A stretch of DNA of 51,505 bases from Verrucomicrobiota bacterium (GCA_013286145.1 JABDGH010000014.1:1-51505), one strand, 5' to 3'. Shown: positions 18,473 through 26,867, numbered from the stretch's first letter. Translations and numbers: made by a program. The notes: generated from the sequence alone by a model not told the origin.

Positions 18473-18892
18473 TTATTTGATTACCATCACGAGCGCGCCG
18501 AGAACGATCAGGGACGCGCCGATGGCTTCCTGTGTTTTGAGCCGCTCACCGAGAAAGACCAGCGCCAGGATGATGGCAAGAGCCACGCTTAGTTTATCGA
18601 TGGGCGCAACTTTCGTGACATCGCCCAGTTGCAGAGCGCGAAAATAACAAAGCCATGAAAGACCCGTTGCCAGCCCGGAAGCGACCAGGAAAAACCAGGT
18701 GCGCGAGCCAATTGCCGACCAGTCGGATTTGCCACTGGTGAAGTAAGCAATGCCCCAGGTGAAGACGAGGATGACGGAGGTGCGAATTGCCGTGGCCAGA
18801 TTTGAGTTTACCCCCTCGACGCCGACCTTGGCAAAAATGGCCGTAAGCGCGGCAAAGAAAGCCGAGAGCAATGCCCAACCAAGCCAGTTCAT
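18473..18892 (-). CDS. Half-size EamA/DMT transporter
   Basis: A 139-residue protein with four to five hydrophobic helices and one EamA repeat: WALLSAFFAALTAIFAKVG at the start and FLGERLKTQEAIGASLIVLG near the end, the conserved ..GE.....-..G..LI..G pattern of EamA drug/metabolite transporters. Full EamA proteins have two repeats (about 300 residues); this single-repeat type must work as a dimer. Solute unknown. It stands alone on the minus strand, 92 bp upstream of the small two-TM gene, and may be transcribed with the TauE/SafE pair. Confidence 0.8.
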   Translation of the reverse strand: MNWLGWALLSAFFAALTAIFAKVGVEGVNSNLATAIRTSVILVFTWGIAYFTSGKSDWSAIGSRTWFFLVASGLATGLSWLCYFRALQLGDVTKVAPIDKLSVALAIILALVFLGERLKTQEAIGASLIVLGALVMVIK

Positions 18893-18982
18893 GAGACGAG
18901 CTTACGCAGGCCGCTCAAAAGCGCGAGAAGGATTCCGCTACGTTTGAGCTTGGAAGGGGGGCTTGCGGTGTTAAATTGAGGC

Positions 18983-19423
18983 ATGGTCACGAGAGCGATA
19001 TTTCTGTTTGCTCTTACTGCCTCTCTGTTCACTGGAATTGTGCGCGCCTCTGGTTCCCAGAGGCTGGCTGGAAGTATCTTTACAATGAAAGAAGCTGTGT
19101 TGAAGTCCGACGCTATTTTTGTTGGTCAAATGACGTACCTCAGCAAGGGAGGTGCAGGGGGGCCCGGCGAAATTCATACGTTCAGAAATAAGGTTAAGGT
19201 TTCTCAGGTGCTAAAAGGTTTTTTCGACGCCCAATCTACCGTTACATTTGTTCAAATGACCGACTTGGGGGAGCAAAGGGCTAAAACCTATGTTTCGTAC
19301 ATTTTTTTCGTTACAAAGAACGGTAAAATCGATGACTATTATGCCGATCCGTTTATCATTCTCAAACTTCTCCCTGCTACGAGTGACAATATCGCCACAT
19401 TCAAGAAGCTGATTTCAAACTGA
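18983..19423 (+). CDS. Small secreted protein of unknown function
   Basis: A 146-residue protein with an N-terminal signal peptide (TRAIFLFALTASLFTGIVRA, cleavage likely after VRA near residue 22). The mature part looks like one mixed alpha/beta domain with no recognised motif (SDAIFVGQMTYLSK, VKVSQVLKGFF). The pattern 'AIFVGQV ... VLKG' resembles small exported domains in which a conserved beta-strand is followed by a 'v.kvlKG' strand. A GAGGC stretch lies just before the ATG. The gene is flanked downstream by an inverted repeat. Function unknown. Confidence 0.65.
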   Translation: MVTRAIFLFALTASLFTGIVRASGSQRLAGSIFTMKEAVLKSDAIFVGQMTYLSKGGAGGPGEIHTFRNKVKVSQVLKGFFDAQSTVTFVQMTDLGEQRAKTYVSYIFFVTKNGKIDDYYADPFIILKLLPATSDNIATFKKLISN

Positions 19424-19834
19424 CCCACTGCCTAACTTTGGGTGCCATTTCCAACTCCGTCATCCCGAGCTTGTCGAGGGATCAGCCTCCGGTAAGTCTG
19501 CGCCTATAGGGTAAGCGTATGCTTTCTGGAAGCTGATCCCTCGACAAGCTCGGGATGATGGATCGTTATTTGGCATATACTTTCTTAATTCCTGAATTAG
19601 GACACTACCGAACTTAATCCTTGCTACTTTCACCTTATAGGATAAGGTGAACACGGTTTAGTGAGCAAAAGCTCATCGGTTTTATTCGGCCTCGTGGCCA
19701 AAATCGCCCCCTAGTTGTCTTTCGATGAGAGATCGTTCAGGGCCAAACACTCATCGATCAACATTCAAATTGCGGCCTGACGCCGGCGATTCATTTCGCC
19801 CCCGTCATCTCCCCAATTTTTTCAGGTATTCCTT
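19424..19834. other. 411-bp gap: inverted repeat plus helicase leader
   Basis: The first part holds the dispersed inverted repeat at 19457-19561. The rest (19562-19834) has no believable gene. It contains short repeated motifs such as CTCATCG at 19670 and 19750 and probably includes the promoter and a long 5' leader of the RhlE-type helicase. I could not fold a recognisable riboswitch. Confidence 0.5.
19457..19561. repeat. Dispersed inverted repeat, copy 2 (105 bp)
   Basis: Arms start CCGTCATCCCGAGCTTGTCG and end GACAAGCTCGGGATGATGG, about 30 bp each. The arms carry compensating changes relative to the other copies (CCCGAGC with GCTCGGG instead of CCTGAGC with GCTCAGG; GAGGGATC with GATCCCTC). 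Paired substitutions of this kind suggest the hairpin itself is under selection or that the element is copied as a folded unit. The spacer is related to that of the copy at 502-608. Confidence 0.88.
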
Positions 19835-21220
19835 ATGACAGCTATTACGACAACTACAGTTACACCCAGCCCCACTCCATCCACCATCACCTTTTCCAAC
19901 CTTGCCCTCGCGGAACCTATCCTGCGCGCACTCCAGGAAAAAGATTACACGGAACCTTCGCCCATCCAGGCGCAGTCCATCCCGCATCTTTTGCAGGGTC
20001 GCGATTTAATCGGCATCGCGCAGACCGGTACCGGCAAGACCGCCGCATTCGCCCTGCCCATCCTGCAACGATTGGCGGCAAGTTCCACTCCCCTCACCCC
20101 GAAACGTCCTCGCGCCTTGATTCTCGCGCCAACGCGTGAACTGGCCGCACAAATCGCGCAGAGCTTTGGCGCTTACGGAAAATTTCTTAAATTGTCGCAT
20201 CTGGCGGTCTTCGGCGGCGTCAGTCTTTCCCCGCAAATTCGCGCACTTTCGCGCGGAGTCGATATCCTGATCGCCACGCCCGGACGCTTGATGGATTTGG
20301 AACGCCAGAAGCATGTGAGCCTGGATAAAGTGGAAATCTTTGTGCTCGATGAAGCCGATCGGATGCTCGATCTCGGGTTCGTCCACGAAATCAAGCGGAT
20401 CATCACGAAGCTTCCTCCCCGGCGTCAGTCGCTCCTTTTCTCGGCGACGATGCCGCCTGCCATTAAAGAGCTGGCCACCTCGCTGGTTCACAATCCCGTC
20501 CGCGTGGAAGTCACCCCCGACTCCCCCACCGTGGAACGGATCGAGCAACAGATCTGTTTCGTGGAACGCCACGACAAGAACAAGCTGCTCGTCCATTTCA
20601 TCAAGCAAAAGCCGGAAGGACTCGTCCTTGTTTTTGTCCGCATGAAGCACATGGCCAACAAACTGGTTGATCAACTTCACAAGGACGGAATTTTGGCCGA
20701 GGCGATTCACGGCAACAAGTCCCAGGGCGCCCGCCAGCGCGCGCTGGAAAATTTCCGCGCCGGACGTCGCCGTATCCTGGTGGCAACCGATATCGCCGCC
20801 CGAGGCATCGACGTGAAGGGAATCACGCTGGTCGTCAATTTCGATCTGCCCGAGGAACCCGAATCTTACGTTCACCGGATCGGACGCACCGCGCGCGCCG
20901 GACTCGATGGCCAGGCCATCGCTTTCTGTGACCGCTCGGAACGCAATCTTCTCCGCAACATCGAGCGACTGATCCGTCGCCCCATTCCCGTGCTCAAGGG
21001 TCATCCTTGTGAATCGGCGAGCAGTCATGCTCCCGAACAAAACGCGGAACGTCCCTTCGCCGCTGGCAATCGCCCGAATCGCTCTTCCCAGCGCCCGGGT
21101 GGTTTCCGCAGCTCTTCGTTCGGCGGCAACCGCACAGGCGGCGGCAGCTCGCGATTCGGAGGCGCAGGTGAACGCAAGGCACGTCCTGCTTTCACGAAAG
21201 CCGGATTTTCGCGGTTCTAA
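19835..21220 (+). CDS. rhlE: DEAD-box ATP-dependent RNA helicase (RhlE-type)
   Basis: A 461-residue helicase with all family motifs in order: Q motif (about 20-46, PSPIQAQSIP), Walker A AQTGTGKT (62-69), APTRELA, TPGR, the DEAD box in LDEADRMLDLG, SAT, LVFVRMK, ATDIAARGID and HRIGRTARAG. A Gly/Ser/Arg-rich basic tail (from about residue 395) follows and likely binds RNA. It unwinds RNA duplexes in ribosome assembly or RNA decay. The ATG at 19835 is preceded by a long leader, compatible with cold-shock-type control, although no cold box was identified. The RhlE subgroup is inferred from length and motif context. Confidence 0.93.
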   Translation: MTAITTTTVTPSPTPSTITFSNLALAEPILRALQEKDYTEPSPIQAQSIPHLLQGRDLIGIAQTGTGKTAAFALPILQRLAASSTPLTPKRPRALILAPTRELAAQIAQSFGAYGKFLKLSHLAVFGGVSLSPQIRALSRGVDILIATPGRLMDLERQKHVSLDKVEIFVLDEADRMLDLGFVHEIKRIITKLPPRRQSLLFSATMPPAIKELATSLVHNPVRVEVTPDSPTVERIEQQICFVERHDKNKLLVHFIKQKPEGLVLVFVRMKHMANKLVDQLHKDGILAEAIHGNKSQGARQRALENFRAGRRRILVATDIAARGIDVKGITLVVNFDLPEEPESYVHRIGRTARAGLDGQAIAFCDRSERNLLRNIERLIRRPIPVLKGHPCESASSHAPEQNAERPFAAGNRPNRSSQRPGGFRSSSFGGNRTGGGSSRFGGAGERKARPAFTKAGFSRF

Positions 21221-21233
21221 AATTCCTTATAAC

Positions 21234-21578
21234 TCAACTGGCAGAGACGAGAAAAACACCGACGCAGGTGAGCACCACGCCTGCCCAGCCGCGCCAGTTG
21301 AGTCGTTCCCCGAGAAAGAAGGCCGCACCGAGGACGATGAAGAGCGGGCTTATGCCTTCCAAAGGCATGAGCTTGCTCAAGTCGACCCGCGACATGACGC
21401 CCAGCCAGAGCAGGAACCAGACGGTCATGGCCGCAATGCCCGTGACGAGAATTCCGATCCAACCTTGAGCTTGTTCAGCCCCGAGTTCACGACGTGACAT
21501 CGCACGCTTGAGAAAGATCTGGCCAACGACAAGGGCGAGTTGGGAAATGATGACCAGTATCCAAAGGAGCAGGCTCAT
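21234..21578 (-). CDS. Half-size DMT/EamA membrane protein, partner 2
   Basis: A 114-residue protein with four hydrophobic helices and a single EamA/SMR-like repeat. FFLGERLNWRGWAGVVLTCVG carries the conserved Gly-Glu near the start of the last helix, and an acidic Asp lies in VDLSKLMPLEGISP. Its start overlaps the stop of the upstream half-size gene by 4 bp (ATGA), so the two proteins are translationally coupled and probably form a heterodimer, as in the ArnE/ArnF lipid-linked sugar flippase. Substrate unknown; the desaturase neighbours hint at a lipid substrate. Confidence 0.78.
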   Translation of the reverse strand: MSLLLWILVIISQLALVVGQIFLKRAMSRRELGAEQAQGWIGILVTGIAAMTVWFLLWLGVMSRVDLSKLMPLEGISPLFIVLGAAFFLGERLNWRGWAGVVLTCVGVFLVSAS

Positions 21579-22009
21579 ACCTTTTCCTCCGCTTTTGCCA
21601 CCGATTGTGCCAGAAGCAGTATCCCGACGATGATGACCAGAATGCCGCTGGCACGGAGCAGGCCGATTTGTTCATGGAGAAAAAACCATGAACCGAATGG
21701 CACAAAAATATGAACCCCGTTGGTGAGACTAAAGGCCAGACCAAGAGGAAGAAAACGGAGCGCATAGAGCCAGCCGCCAAAACTCGCGACAAAAGCAAAA
21801 ATGCCGATCCATGTCCAACCGGAACCAAGCTCCTTCACGCCAAGCAGGCTCCATGTTGAGGAATCCGTTGAACTGCCATCCGCGCCGACCTTGAGGAGTA
21901 TCTGCGCCGCTGCAGTTAGAAGTACGGTCAAAAAAATCTGGAGGTAGGGATTCCAAAAAAGACCGGGCGCAGGTTTGGGCAAAAGTAGAGCCGGGGATGC
22001 ATCGTCCAT
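21575..22009 (-). CDS. Half-size DMT/EamA membrane protein, partner 1
   Basis: A 144-residue protein with a short polar N-terminus, four hydrophobic helices (from about residue 22) and the small-transporter pattern LQIFLTVLLTAAAQILLKVG, RFLPLGLAFSLTNGVHIFVP and FLHEQIGLLRASGILVIIVG. These match the alternating helix pattern of SMR/EamA half-transporters. It is followed with a 4-bp overlap by a second half-size transporter, the arrangement of paired SMR or ArnE/ArnF-type flippases. The desaturase gene lies 33 bp upstream on the same strand, so it may be in the same transcript. Confidence 0.78.
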   Translation of the reverse strand: MDDASPALLLPKPAPGLFWNPYLQIFLTVLLTAAAQILLKVGADGSSTDSSTWSLLGVKELGSGWTWIGIFAFVASFGGWLYALRFLPLGLAFSLTNGVHIFVPFGSWFFLHEQIGLLRASGILVIIVGILLLAQSVAKAEEKV

Positions 22010-22042
22010 GAATAAAAATTTCAGGCCGCAGGTCGGCTTTAC

Positions 22043-23002
22043 CTAGGTTTGCTGGGCTGGTTGGGCTTCCAGCGACTTGGCGATCTTGATTGCGCGCTCA
22101 GCCATGACTGAGCGGCTTTTCTCCGGAAGGGAGCGGTCGAGAAACCCAAGTGCGTGAGGCGGCTTGATGACACGGACGCCAGCGGCTTCCTGATCCGCGG
22201 CGATCTGACTGTGGAATTCTTTCATCTTTGTCCAGTGCATCTTGGGGCGGAAATGATGCTCGGCATGGTAGCCGTTGTTAAACCAGATGTAGTTGTAGAG
22301 CTTGTGGTAGCTGCTCACGCCCCACGCAATCGGCTGTTCGGTATCCCCGCCGTAATGGAGGTAGTAGCCATTGAGATAAGAGAGGCAGTGGCCGAAATAA
22401 TAAAAGGGAAGAAAGAAGAGCATGAACTTCCAGTTCACGAAAAACATGGCGATATAAAAGACCATGAACCCGACTATTTCCGCAATGCCCCAACGGGCTT
22501 CCGAGGCATCCTTGAGTTTCAATTCCTTGATGATGGCAAAGGGATCATCCCTCAGATAACTCAAAAAAGTGTAGGTCCAGGCGCTTTCGGCTTCGTGGTC
22601 ATGCCCATGGCGGTAGATGGAGACCCAGTCGATGGTCTCGCCATCATCTCCGGGACGGTCGCTGTTACCGCGATGATGGCGGGTATGCACCGCATCGTAA
22701 GCAACCTGGGAAAAGCCGAGCGCGAGTGACTGCATCAGGCTGAAAAGACGGTTGAGCAGGGGTGAAGTAAAGAAGGGATTGTGGATGAAGTTATGACAGA
22801 CGCTGTTGATGTTCCACCCAATGCTGACCGAATAGGTGAAGCCCATGCAGATGAGCACCCACCATGGCGCGTGCCAGTAGGCAAAGGCCATGTAAAATAG
22901 AACGACAAAGACGGCATTGAGCACACCACAGATGGCGGGAATGGCGTCCCAAGGAGTATAGGCGAAAAATTGGCTTGGTTGTTGTTTGTTCACGGCTGGC
23001 AT
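22043..23002 (-). CDS. Membrane fatty-acid desaturase family protein (copy 1)
   Basis: A 319-residue di-iron membrane enzyme of the fatty-acid desaturase/hydroxylase family. Three histidine boxes are visible: His70-x3-His74 (CHNFIH), His106-x2-His109-His110 (HTRHH) and His246-x2-His249-His250 (YHAEHH). Two hydrophobic pairs of helices (about 20-62 and 175-210) fit the four-helix topology. Such enzymes introduce double bonds or hydroxyls into acyl chains at the membrane. The region GNSDRPGDDGETIDW is shared with the second desaturase at 25692. Upstream is an inverted repeat; downstream, 33 bp away, is the half-transporter pair. Confidence 0.88.
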   Translation of the reverse strand: MPAVNKQQPSQFFAYTPWDAIPAICGVLNAVFVVLFYMAFAYWHAPWWVLICMGFTYSVSIGWNINSVCHNFIHNPFFTSPLLNRLFSLMQSLALGFSQVAYDAVHTRHHRGNSDRPGDDGETIDWVSIYRHGHDHEAESAWTYTFLSYLRDDPFAIIKELKLKDASEARWGIAEIVGFMVFYIAMFFVNWKFMLFFLPFYYFGHCLSYLNGYYLHYGGDTEQPIAWGVSSYHKLYNYIWFNNGYHAEHHFRPKMHWTKMKEFHSQIAADQEAAGVRVIKPPHALGFLDRSLPEKSRSVMAERAIKIAKSLEAQPAQQT

Positions 23003-23105
23003 GTTTAAGAAAGTATTCTAACGCGAACTGATACTGAATCAAAGCGGGAACTCATTTGGAAATACCAACTATAGCCGCAGCCTCTAAAGTGCGGGATTTT
23101 AAATT

Positions 23106-23250
23106 CCGTCATCCTGAGCTTGTCGAAGGATCAGACGTGTTATGGATGATCAATAAAATCGGACAGTTTGAATCCGACGACTTTCTGTGATTACCCAACT
23201 TTTTGGATAAGAAGAACGTGTCTGATCCTTCGACAAGCTCAGGATGACGG
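23106..23250. repeat. Dispersed inverted repeat, copy 3 (145 bp)
   Basis: Long arms: CCGTCATCCTGAGCTTGTCG at the left, answered by GACAAGCTCAGGATGACGG at the right. The pairing extends through GATCAGACGTG into the loop, giving arms near 35 bp. The spacer differs from that of copies 1 and 2. It lies between the desaturase start and the end of the arginase-fold gene. Confidence 0.9.
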
Positions 23251-23282
23251 AGTGGTGAAGTGAAAACATTCCGTTAAATGCG

Positions 23283-24146
23283 TTAAAAATCAGCGCTGGT
23301 TAACGCGGACCACAACCGTTCGATCACGGGAAGATTACGGGCGAGCAAATCTTCACGAGAGGGCACCGATGCCCGAGGATGATCAAACCACCCGGCCAGC
23401 CGTTGGAAGGTGGTTTGGTAAGCTGGCTGAGACCAGGCTCCGCAAAGATCGCCACCGATGATTTCCGTCTTCTCGCGCAATGTGCGCAGGGCCCAGATGA
23501 GGTCGTCACAGGTGAAGCGACCATTTTCCCAGTTCGTGACGGCCTCGGCAGACAAAAGACAATCCATGTCGATGGTGACGTAAATTTTTTGACCGTTTTG
23601 GCTCTCCGCCCAGTCTGTGAATTGGGATTTCCAGGTTTCCGATGTCAGAGGATTCAACCATGAAGGATAATTAACGCCCTTTTGCGCCCATGGATGAACG
23701 CGGAGACGACCCGCTTGTGCGGCAGCGCGATTTCCCAGCAATCGCCACGGAAAATTGCATTCAAAATTGCCGCAACCCCAGATGCTCCCCTGTTGGATAC
23801 GCGGATTTTCCAGCGCACGATTGATCCACGCGCCGCATGACCATTTCGGCGGACGAATATCCCAATCGGGATGATTGTCGAAGGAGAGAAGGGTGAAGGG
23901 TTCCTGAAATTGGCGCGTCCAGACGGCGCTTAAGTGATGAAAATCACCGGAACCGAGAAGCGTAAAGGGGCGAAATTCGTGAGCATGATGCGCGGCGAAT
24001 TTTTCGACCCGGGAAGCGGAGGTGATAAATCGCAACGCCTTCGCCTCCTCTTGAACATCGATGACTTGCATGTTGGGCTTTTGCCCATCGGCAATAAAAT
24101 CCCATGCGTCGTCGGTTCGGAACCAGACCTGCTTCGTGGAAGACAT
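23283..24146 (-). CDS. Arginase/ureohydrolase-fold protein
   Basis: A 287-residue protein carrying the binuclear manganese motifs of the ureohydrolase superfamily: GSGDFHH (66-71), DNHPDWD (Asp90, His92, Asp94) and DMD (Asp193, Asp195). These correspond to GGDH, DAHxD and DxDxxDP of arginases and agmatinases. The rest diverges strongly from known arginases (usual length about 300), and the third motif lacks the usual Asp-Pro that follows. The enzyme probably hydrolyses a guanidino or formimino group, or is a formiminoglutamase/histone-deacetylase-like relative; the substrate cannot be told. It is isolated between two inverted-repeat copies, whereas its neighbours on both sides are lipid-enzyme genes. 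Confidence 0.7.
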   Translation of the reverse strand: MSSTKQVWFRTDDAWDFIADGQKPNMQVIDVQEEAKALRFITSASRVEKFAAHHAHEFRPFTLLGSGDFHHLSAVWTRQFQEPFTLLSFDNHPDWDIRPPKWSCGAWINRALENPRIQQGSIWGCGNFECNFPWRLLGNRAAAQAGRLRVHPWAQKGVNYPSWLNPLTSETWKSQFTDWAESQNGQKIYVTIDMDCLLSAEAVTNWENGRFTCDDLIWALRTLREKTEIIGGDLCGAWSQPAYQTTFQRLAGWFDHPRASVPSREDLLARNLPVIERLWSALTSADF

Positions 24147-24156
24147 GTTAAAAATA

Positions 24157-24253
24157 TGTCATCCTGAGCTTGTCGAAGGATCTCCAACTTTTTTGCTCAA
24201 GCGACATCTTAAGAAGGAATAGTTAGAGGTCCTTCGACAAGCTCAGGATGACA
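24157..24253. repeat. Dispersed inverted repeat, copy 4 (97 bp)
   Basis: Arms TGTCATCCTGAGCTTGTCGA and TCGACAAGCTCAGGATGACA pair over about 26 bp, with a shorter spacer than the other copies. It begins 10 bp before the start of the arginase-fold gene, so it lies in that gene's leader, and sits 19 bp after the end of the acyltransferase gene. Confidence 0.88.
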
Positions 24254-24272
24254 GGGGGTTTATTTTGTAGGG

Positions 24273-25532
24273 TTACCAAAGCTCATGCGCATTGGCAAAA
24301 CGACGAATCATCGGGTCGTAACGAGTGGGTTCCAGATAGGGCACCACGAAGCGGAAGATCGGATTCAGCCAGTTCCATGAAGTACGCACGTAGAGATCAA
24401 GCGGCACCAGATCGTGACGCAGGTGATACTTGGGCTCGTAGTTCAGCGGGGCGCTGTAGTAGGTGCGATAACCGTTTTGAATGGCCCACGTGATGATATC
24501 GCGCCAAGTGACAAAATAGAGGTGGCTGTCGAGGGCGACGTTGTAATCGAGACCGATGTAATGGTCACGCAAGATCCCCTCGTGACCGAAGCAGGAACTA
24601 AAGGCCACAGCTTTGCCGTTCTGGCGCCAGATGAAAAAGACCGAACGGTCGTTCATTTTCTGCCCAAGATTGACGAAATAGGATTTGGTCAATTCCTCAA
24701 ATTTGTACTGGGATCTTTCGAGCACCTGCTGATAGAGCGGAAAAAGTTCTTCGATGTAGGGCGCGATGTCGGTCACTACCTGCATTTCCAAGGGTATTCC
24801 CGCTGCAGCTTTGCGATATTTATGGCGCAGATTTTTGCGGGTCTTATGACTGAGCCTGGTTTGAAGATATTCCTCGAAATCCTTGAAGTTAAGATCGAGC
24901 CGGGAGCCGGGCATGCTCGGCACGCGCGCATAACCAGCCTGGCGCAATTGACGAAGCGGTTTGCGATATTTCTTGGGGAAATCCTTGAACACGATCATAG
25001 CCGCGTTGAAATTACGCGCCACGGAGGGCAGGGCTTCCCGCAATGCCTGCACAACCCACTCGACGCCTTCGGTGGAACGATCACACACGAGATGTCCCTC
25101 ACCTGCAGCACATCCCACCATGAGCATGCGCATGACCAGGGATGAGGGAAAGCGCCGGCGAATCTTATTCATGGCACCGCGGATCGCTTCGGGCATACCC
25201 GTGACAAGATCCTGGTTCACCATGAGGAAGGGTTGAATCGCCCGGGTTGATCCCGAGTGATCCTTGAGCAAAAGATAATAATGCTCGAATTGGTGCCCAA
25301 GAGAATCGTGGGTCAGCTCGTAATATCGGTGGTCGCTCGCCGCATGACTTAAGCCGGAAGCCCAGGTCATCGCATCCGCCTCGGGTACCCGATTCGTGAC
25401 CACGGCCCGCCCAAAGGAAGTTTTTACCGAGACCAACTGGGAAGCGAACTCGCTTGTCTTTTCCACCCGGGTTTCGAGACGAAGCCCGATTTCGGGGTAA
25501 TCCGCAGGCGGGAGGTAAACTTCCTTATGCAT
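24273..25532 (-). CDS. GNAT/FemAB-like acyltransferase
   Basis: A 419-residue soluble protein. The C-terminal half (from about residue 205) resembles the GNAT/FemAB acyl-transferase fold (PF13480-type). It has FEEYLQTRLSHKTRKNLRHK, then a region with IEELFPLYQQVLERSQYKFE, and the substrate-binding strand GKAVAFSSCFGHEGILRDHY. The N-terminal part is less clear but includes a second mixed region (EMTHD-like YELTHDSLGHQFEHYYLLL). Such enzymes attach acyl or aminoacyl groups to amino substrates. It lies between two desaturase genes, so a role in making an acylated lipid or amide is plausible but inferred. Confidence 0.72.
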   Translation of the reverse strand: MHKEVYLPPADYPEIGLRLETRVEKTSEFASQLVSVKTSFGRAVVTNRVPEADAMTWASGLSHAASDHRYYELTHDSLGHQFEHYYLLLKDHSGSTRAIQPFLMVNQDLVTGMPEAIRGAMNKIRRRFPSSLVMRMLMVGCAAGEGHLVCDRSTEGVEWVVQALREALPSVARNFNAAMIVFKDFPKKYRKPLRQLRQAGYARVPSMPGSRLDLNFKDFEEYLQTRLSHKTRKNLRHKYRKAAAGIPLEMQVVTDIAPYIEELFPLYQQVLERSQYKFEELTKSYFVNLGQKMNDRSVFFIWRQNGKAVAFSSCFGHEGILRDHYIGLDYNVALDSHLYFVTWRDIITWAIQNGYRTYYSAPLNYEPKYHLRHDLVPLDLYVRTSWNWLNPIFRFVVPYLEPTRYDPMIRRFANAHELW

Positions 25533-25691
25533 GGGTAAAGAAATTACTGAAGGTTGTATCTGAAATAGTTTCGGCGATAAGAAACCGCAGTTGTTGGCAA
25601 ATGCTTAGGACACCTTTGCCGGACATAAGTAATTGACCAAGACTAATGATCTCTGCGCGCAATGCAAGTCTATGTGTAAGCACCTTTAAGA

Positions 25692-26774
25692 TTAAGAACT
25701 TAGGCGTGCAGCTTCCTTTGAGGAAAGCGACTCCGTCGTGGGTTCCAAAGGACGGCTTTTTTCGGGAAGATTCGGGTCAAGAAAACCAAGCGCGTGGGGC
25801 GGTGTGATGACCCGCACCCCTTCCTTGCGCTGTTGTTCAGCGATCTGGCGGTGAAATTCGTCCATCCGGGTCCAATGCATCTTGGGTCGGAAATGATGCT
25901 CGGCGTGATAGCCGTTATTGAACCATAGCCAGTTATAAAATTTGTGGTAACTGCTCACTCCCCAAGCGATGGGCTTGTCAGGATTGCCGCCGTAATGAAG
26001 GTAGTAGCCATTGAGATAAGAAAGACAGTGGCCAAGATAATAAAAGGGCAGAAAGAAAACCATGAAGTGCCAGTTCAGGAAAAAGCCGAGCGTGAAAAAA
26101 CTGAGGAAAGCGGCAATTTCAAAGACGCCCCAAAAGGCATCGGTCGGACTGCGGCGCGCAATTTCGCGATAGATCGCCTTGGGGTCGTCCCGGAAATAGC
26201 CCAGAAAAACATAACTCCAGACGCTTTCCGCCTCACCATCATGGCCGTGCCTGTAAATGGAAAGCCAATCGATGGTTTCACCGTGCTCGTTGGGCTTGTC
26301 GCTATTACCCATGTGATGCCGTTGATGAACGTATTCGTAGAAAGTCTGCGAAAAACCCATGGTCAATGATTCGACCAGGCTGAAAATCCGGTTCAGGAGA
26401 TAGGAGGTAAAATAAGGGTTATGGAGAAAATTGTGGGAGATGCCGTTGATGTTCCATGAAATGCTGATGGCGTAGGTGAAGCCCATGCTTACGAGTAACC
26501 ACCATGGGGCATAAGGAAAAACTGCAAAAAAAGTGAGCGCGAATGCGAAATGCGCCAGTCCACAGAGAACCGGAACAATATCCCATTTCGAATAGGCGAG
26601 GAGTTTCATGAAGGAATGCTGGAACTGTGAAAGATTAGTCTTACGGGTGAAATCTGGCAAGTAAGCCTGCGTCACCACTTGTTTTTGCAAGCGATCTTTT
26701 TCCCTGACGAGCAATTTTACCCTACTGACAGCCAAGTCACAGGCCTTGATGAAATAGCTTTCCCTCCATGACAC
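25692..26774 (-). CDS. Membrane fatty-acid desaturase family protein (copy 2)
   Basis: A 360-residue paralog of the desaturase at 22043 with the same three histidine boxes: SHNFLH, HQRHH and YHAEHH. It shares GNSDKPNEHGETIDWLSIYR and NGYYLHYGG with that copy. The extra 40-55 residues at the N-terminus are uncertain: the listed start is GTG at 26774, and an internal ATG at 26609 would give about 305 residues, closer to the paralog. Neither start has a clear Shine-Dalgarno. The two desaturases flank the acyltransferase and arginase-fold genes. Substrate unknown; acyl chains of membrane lipids are the family norm. Confidence 0.82.
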   Translation of the reverse strand: MSWRESYFIKACDLAVSRVKLLVREKDRLQKQVVTQAYLPDFTRKTNLSQFQHSFMKLLAYSKWDIVPVLCGLAHFAFALTFFAVFPYAPWWLLVSMGFTYAISISWNINGISHNFLHNPYFTSYLLNRIFSLVESLTMGFSQTFYEYVHQRHHMGNSDKPNEHGETIDWLSIYRHGHDGEAESVWSYVFLGYFRDDPKAIYREIARRSPTDAFWGVFEIAAFLSFFTLGFFLNWHFMVFFLPFYYLGHCLSYLNGYYLHYGGNPDKPIAWGVSSYHKFYNWLWFNNGYHAEHHFRPKMHWTRMDEFHRQIAEQQRKEGVRVITPPHALGFLDPNLPEKSRPLEPTTESLSSKEAARLSS

Positions 26775-26867
26775 GGGTGGTAAAAGTTTTGGACATCAAA
26801 TGCGATCCGATTGGTTCGCTGACCGCGTAAAAACGAAGAAAAAATCACCAGAAATCAGAAATTTGAA

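Noticed and set aside
19562-19834. Possible riboswitch before the helicase
   Set aside because: No conserved aptamer pattern was recognised; kept only as an unassigned leader.
20006-21040. Long frame antisense to the helicase gene
   Set aside because: It mirrors a strong DEAD-box gene, its translation has no recognised motif and it reflects codon bias of a GC-rich gene on the other strand.
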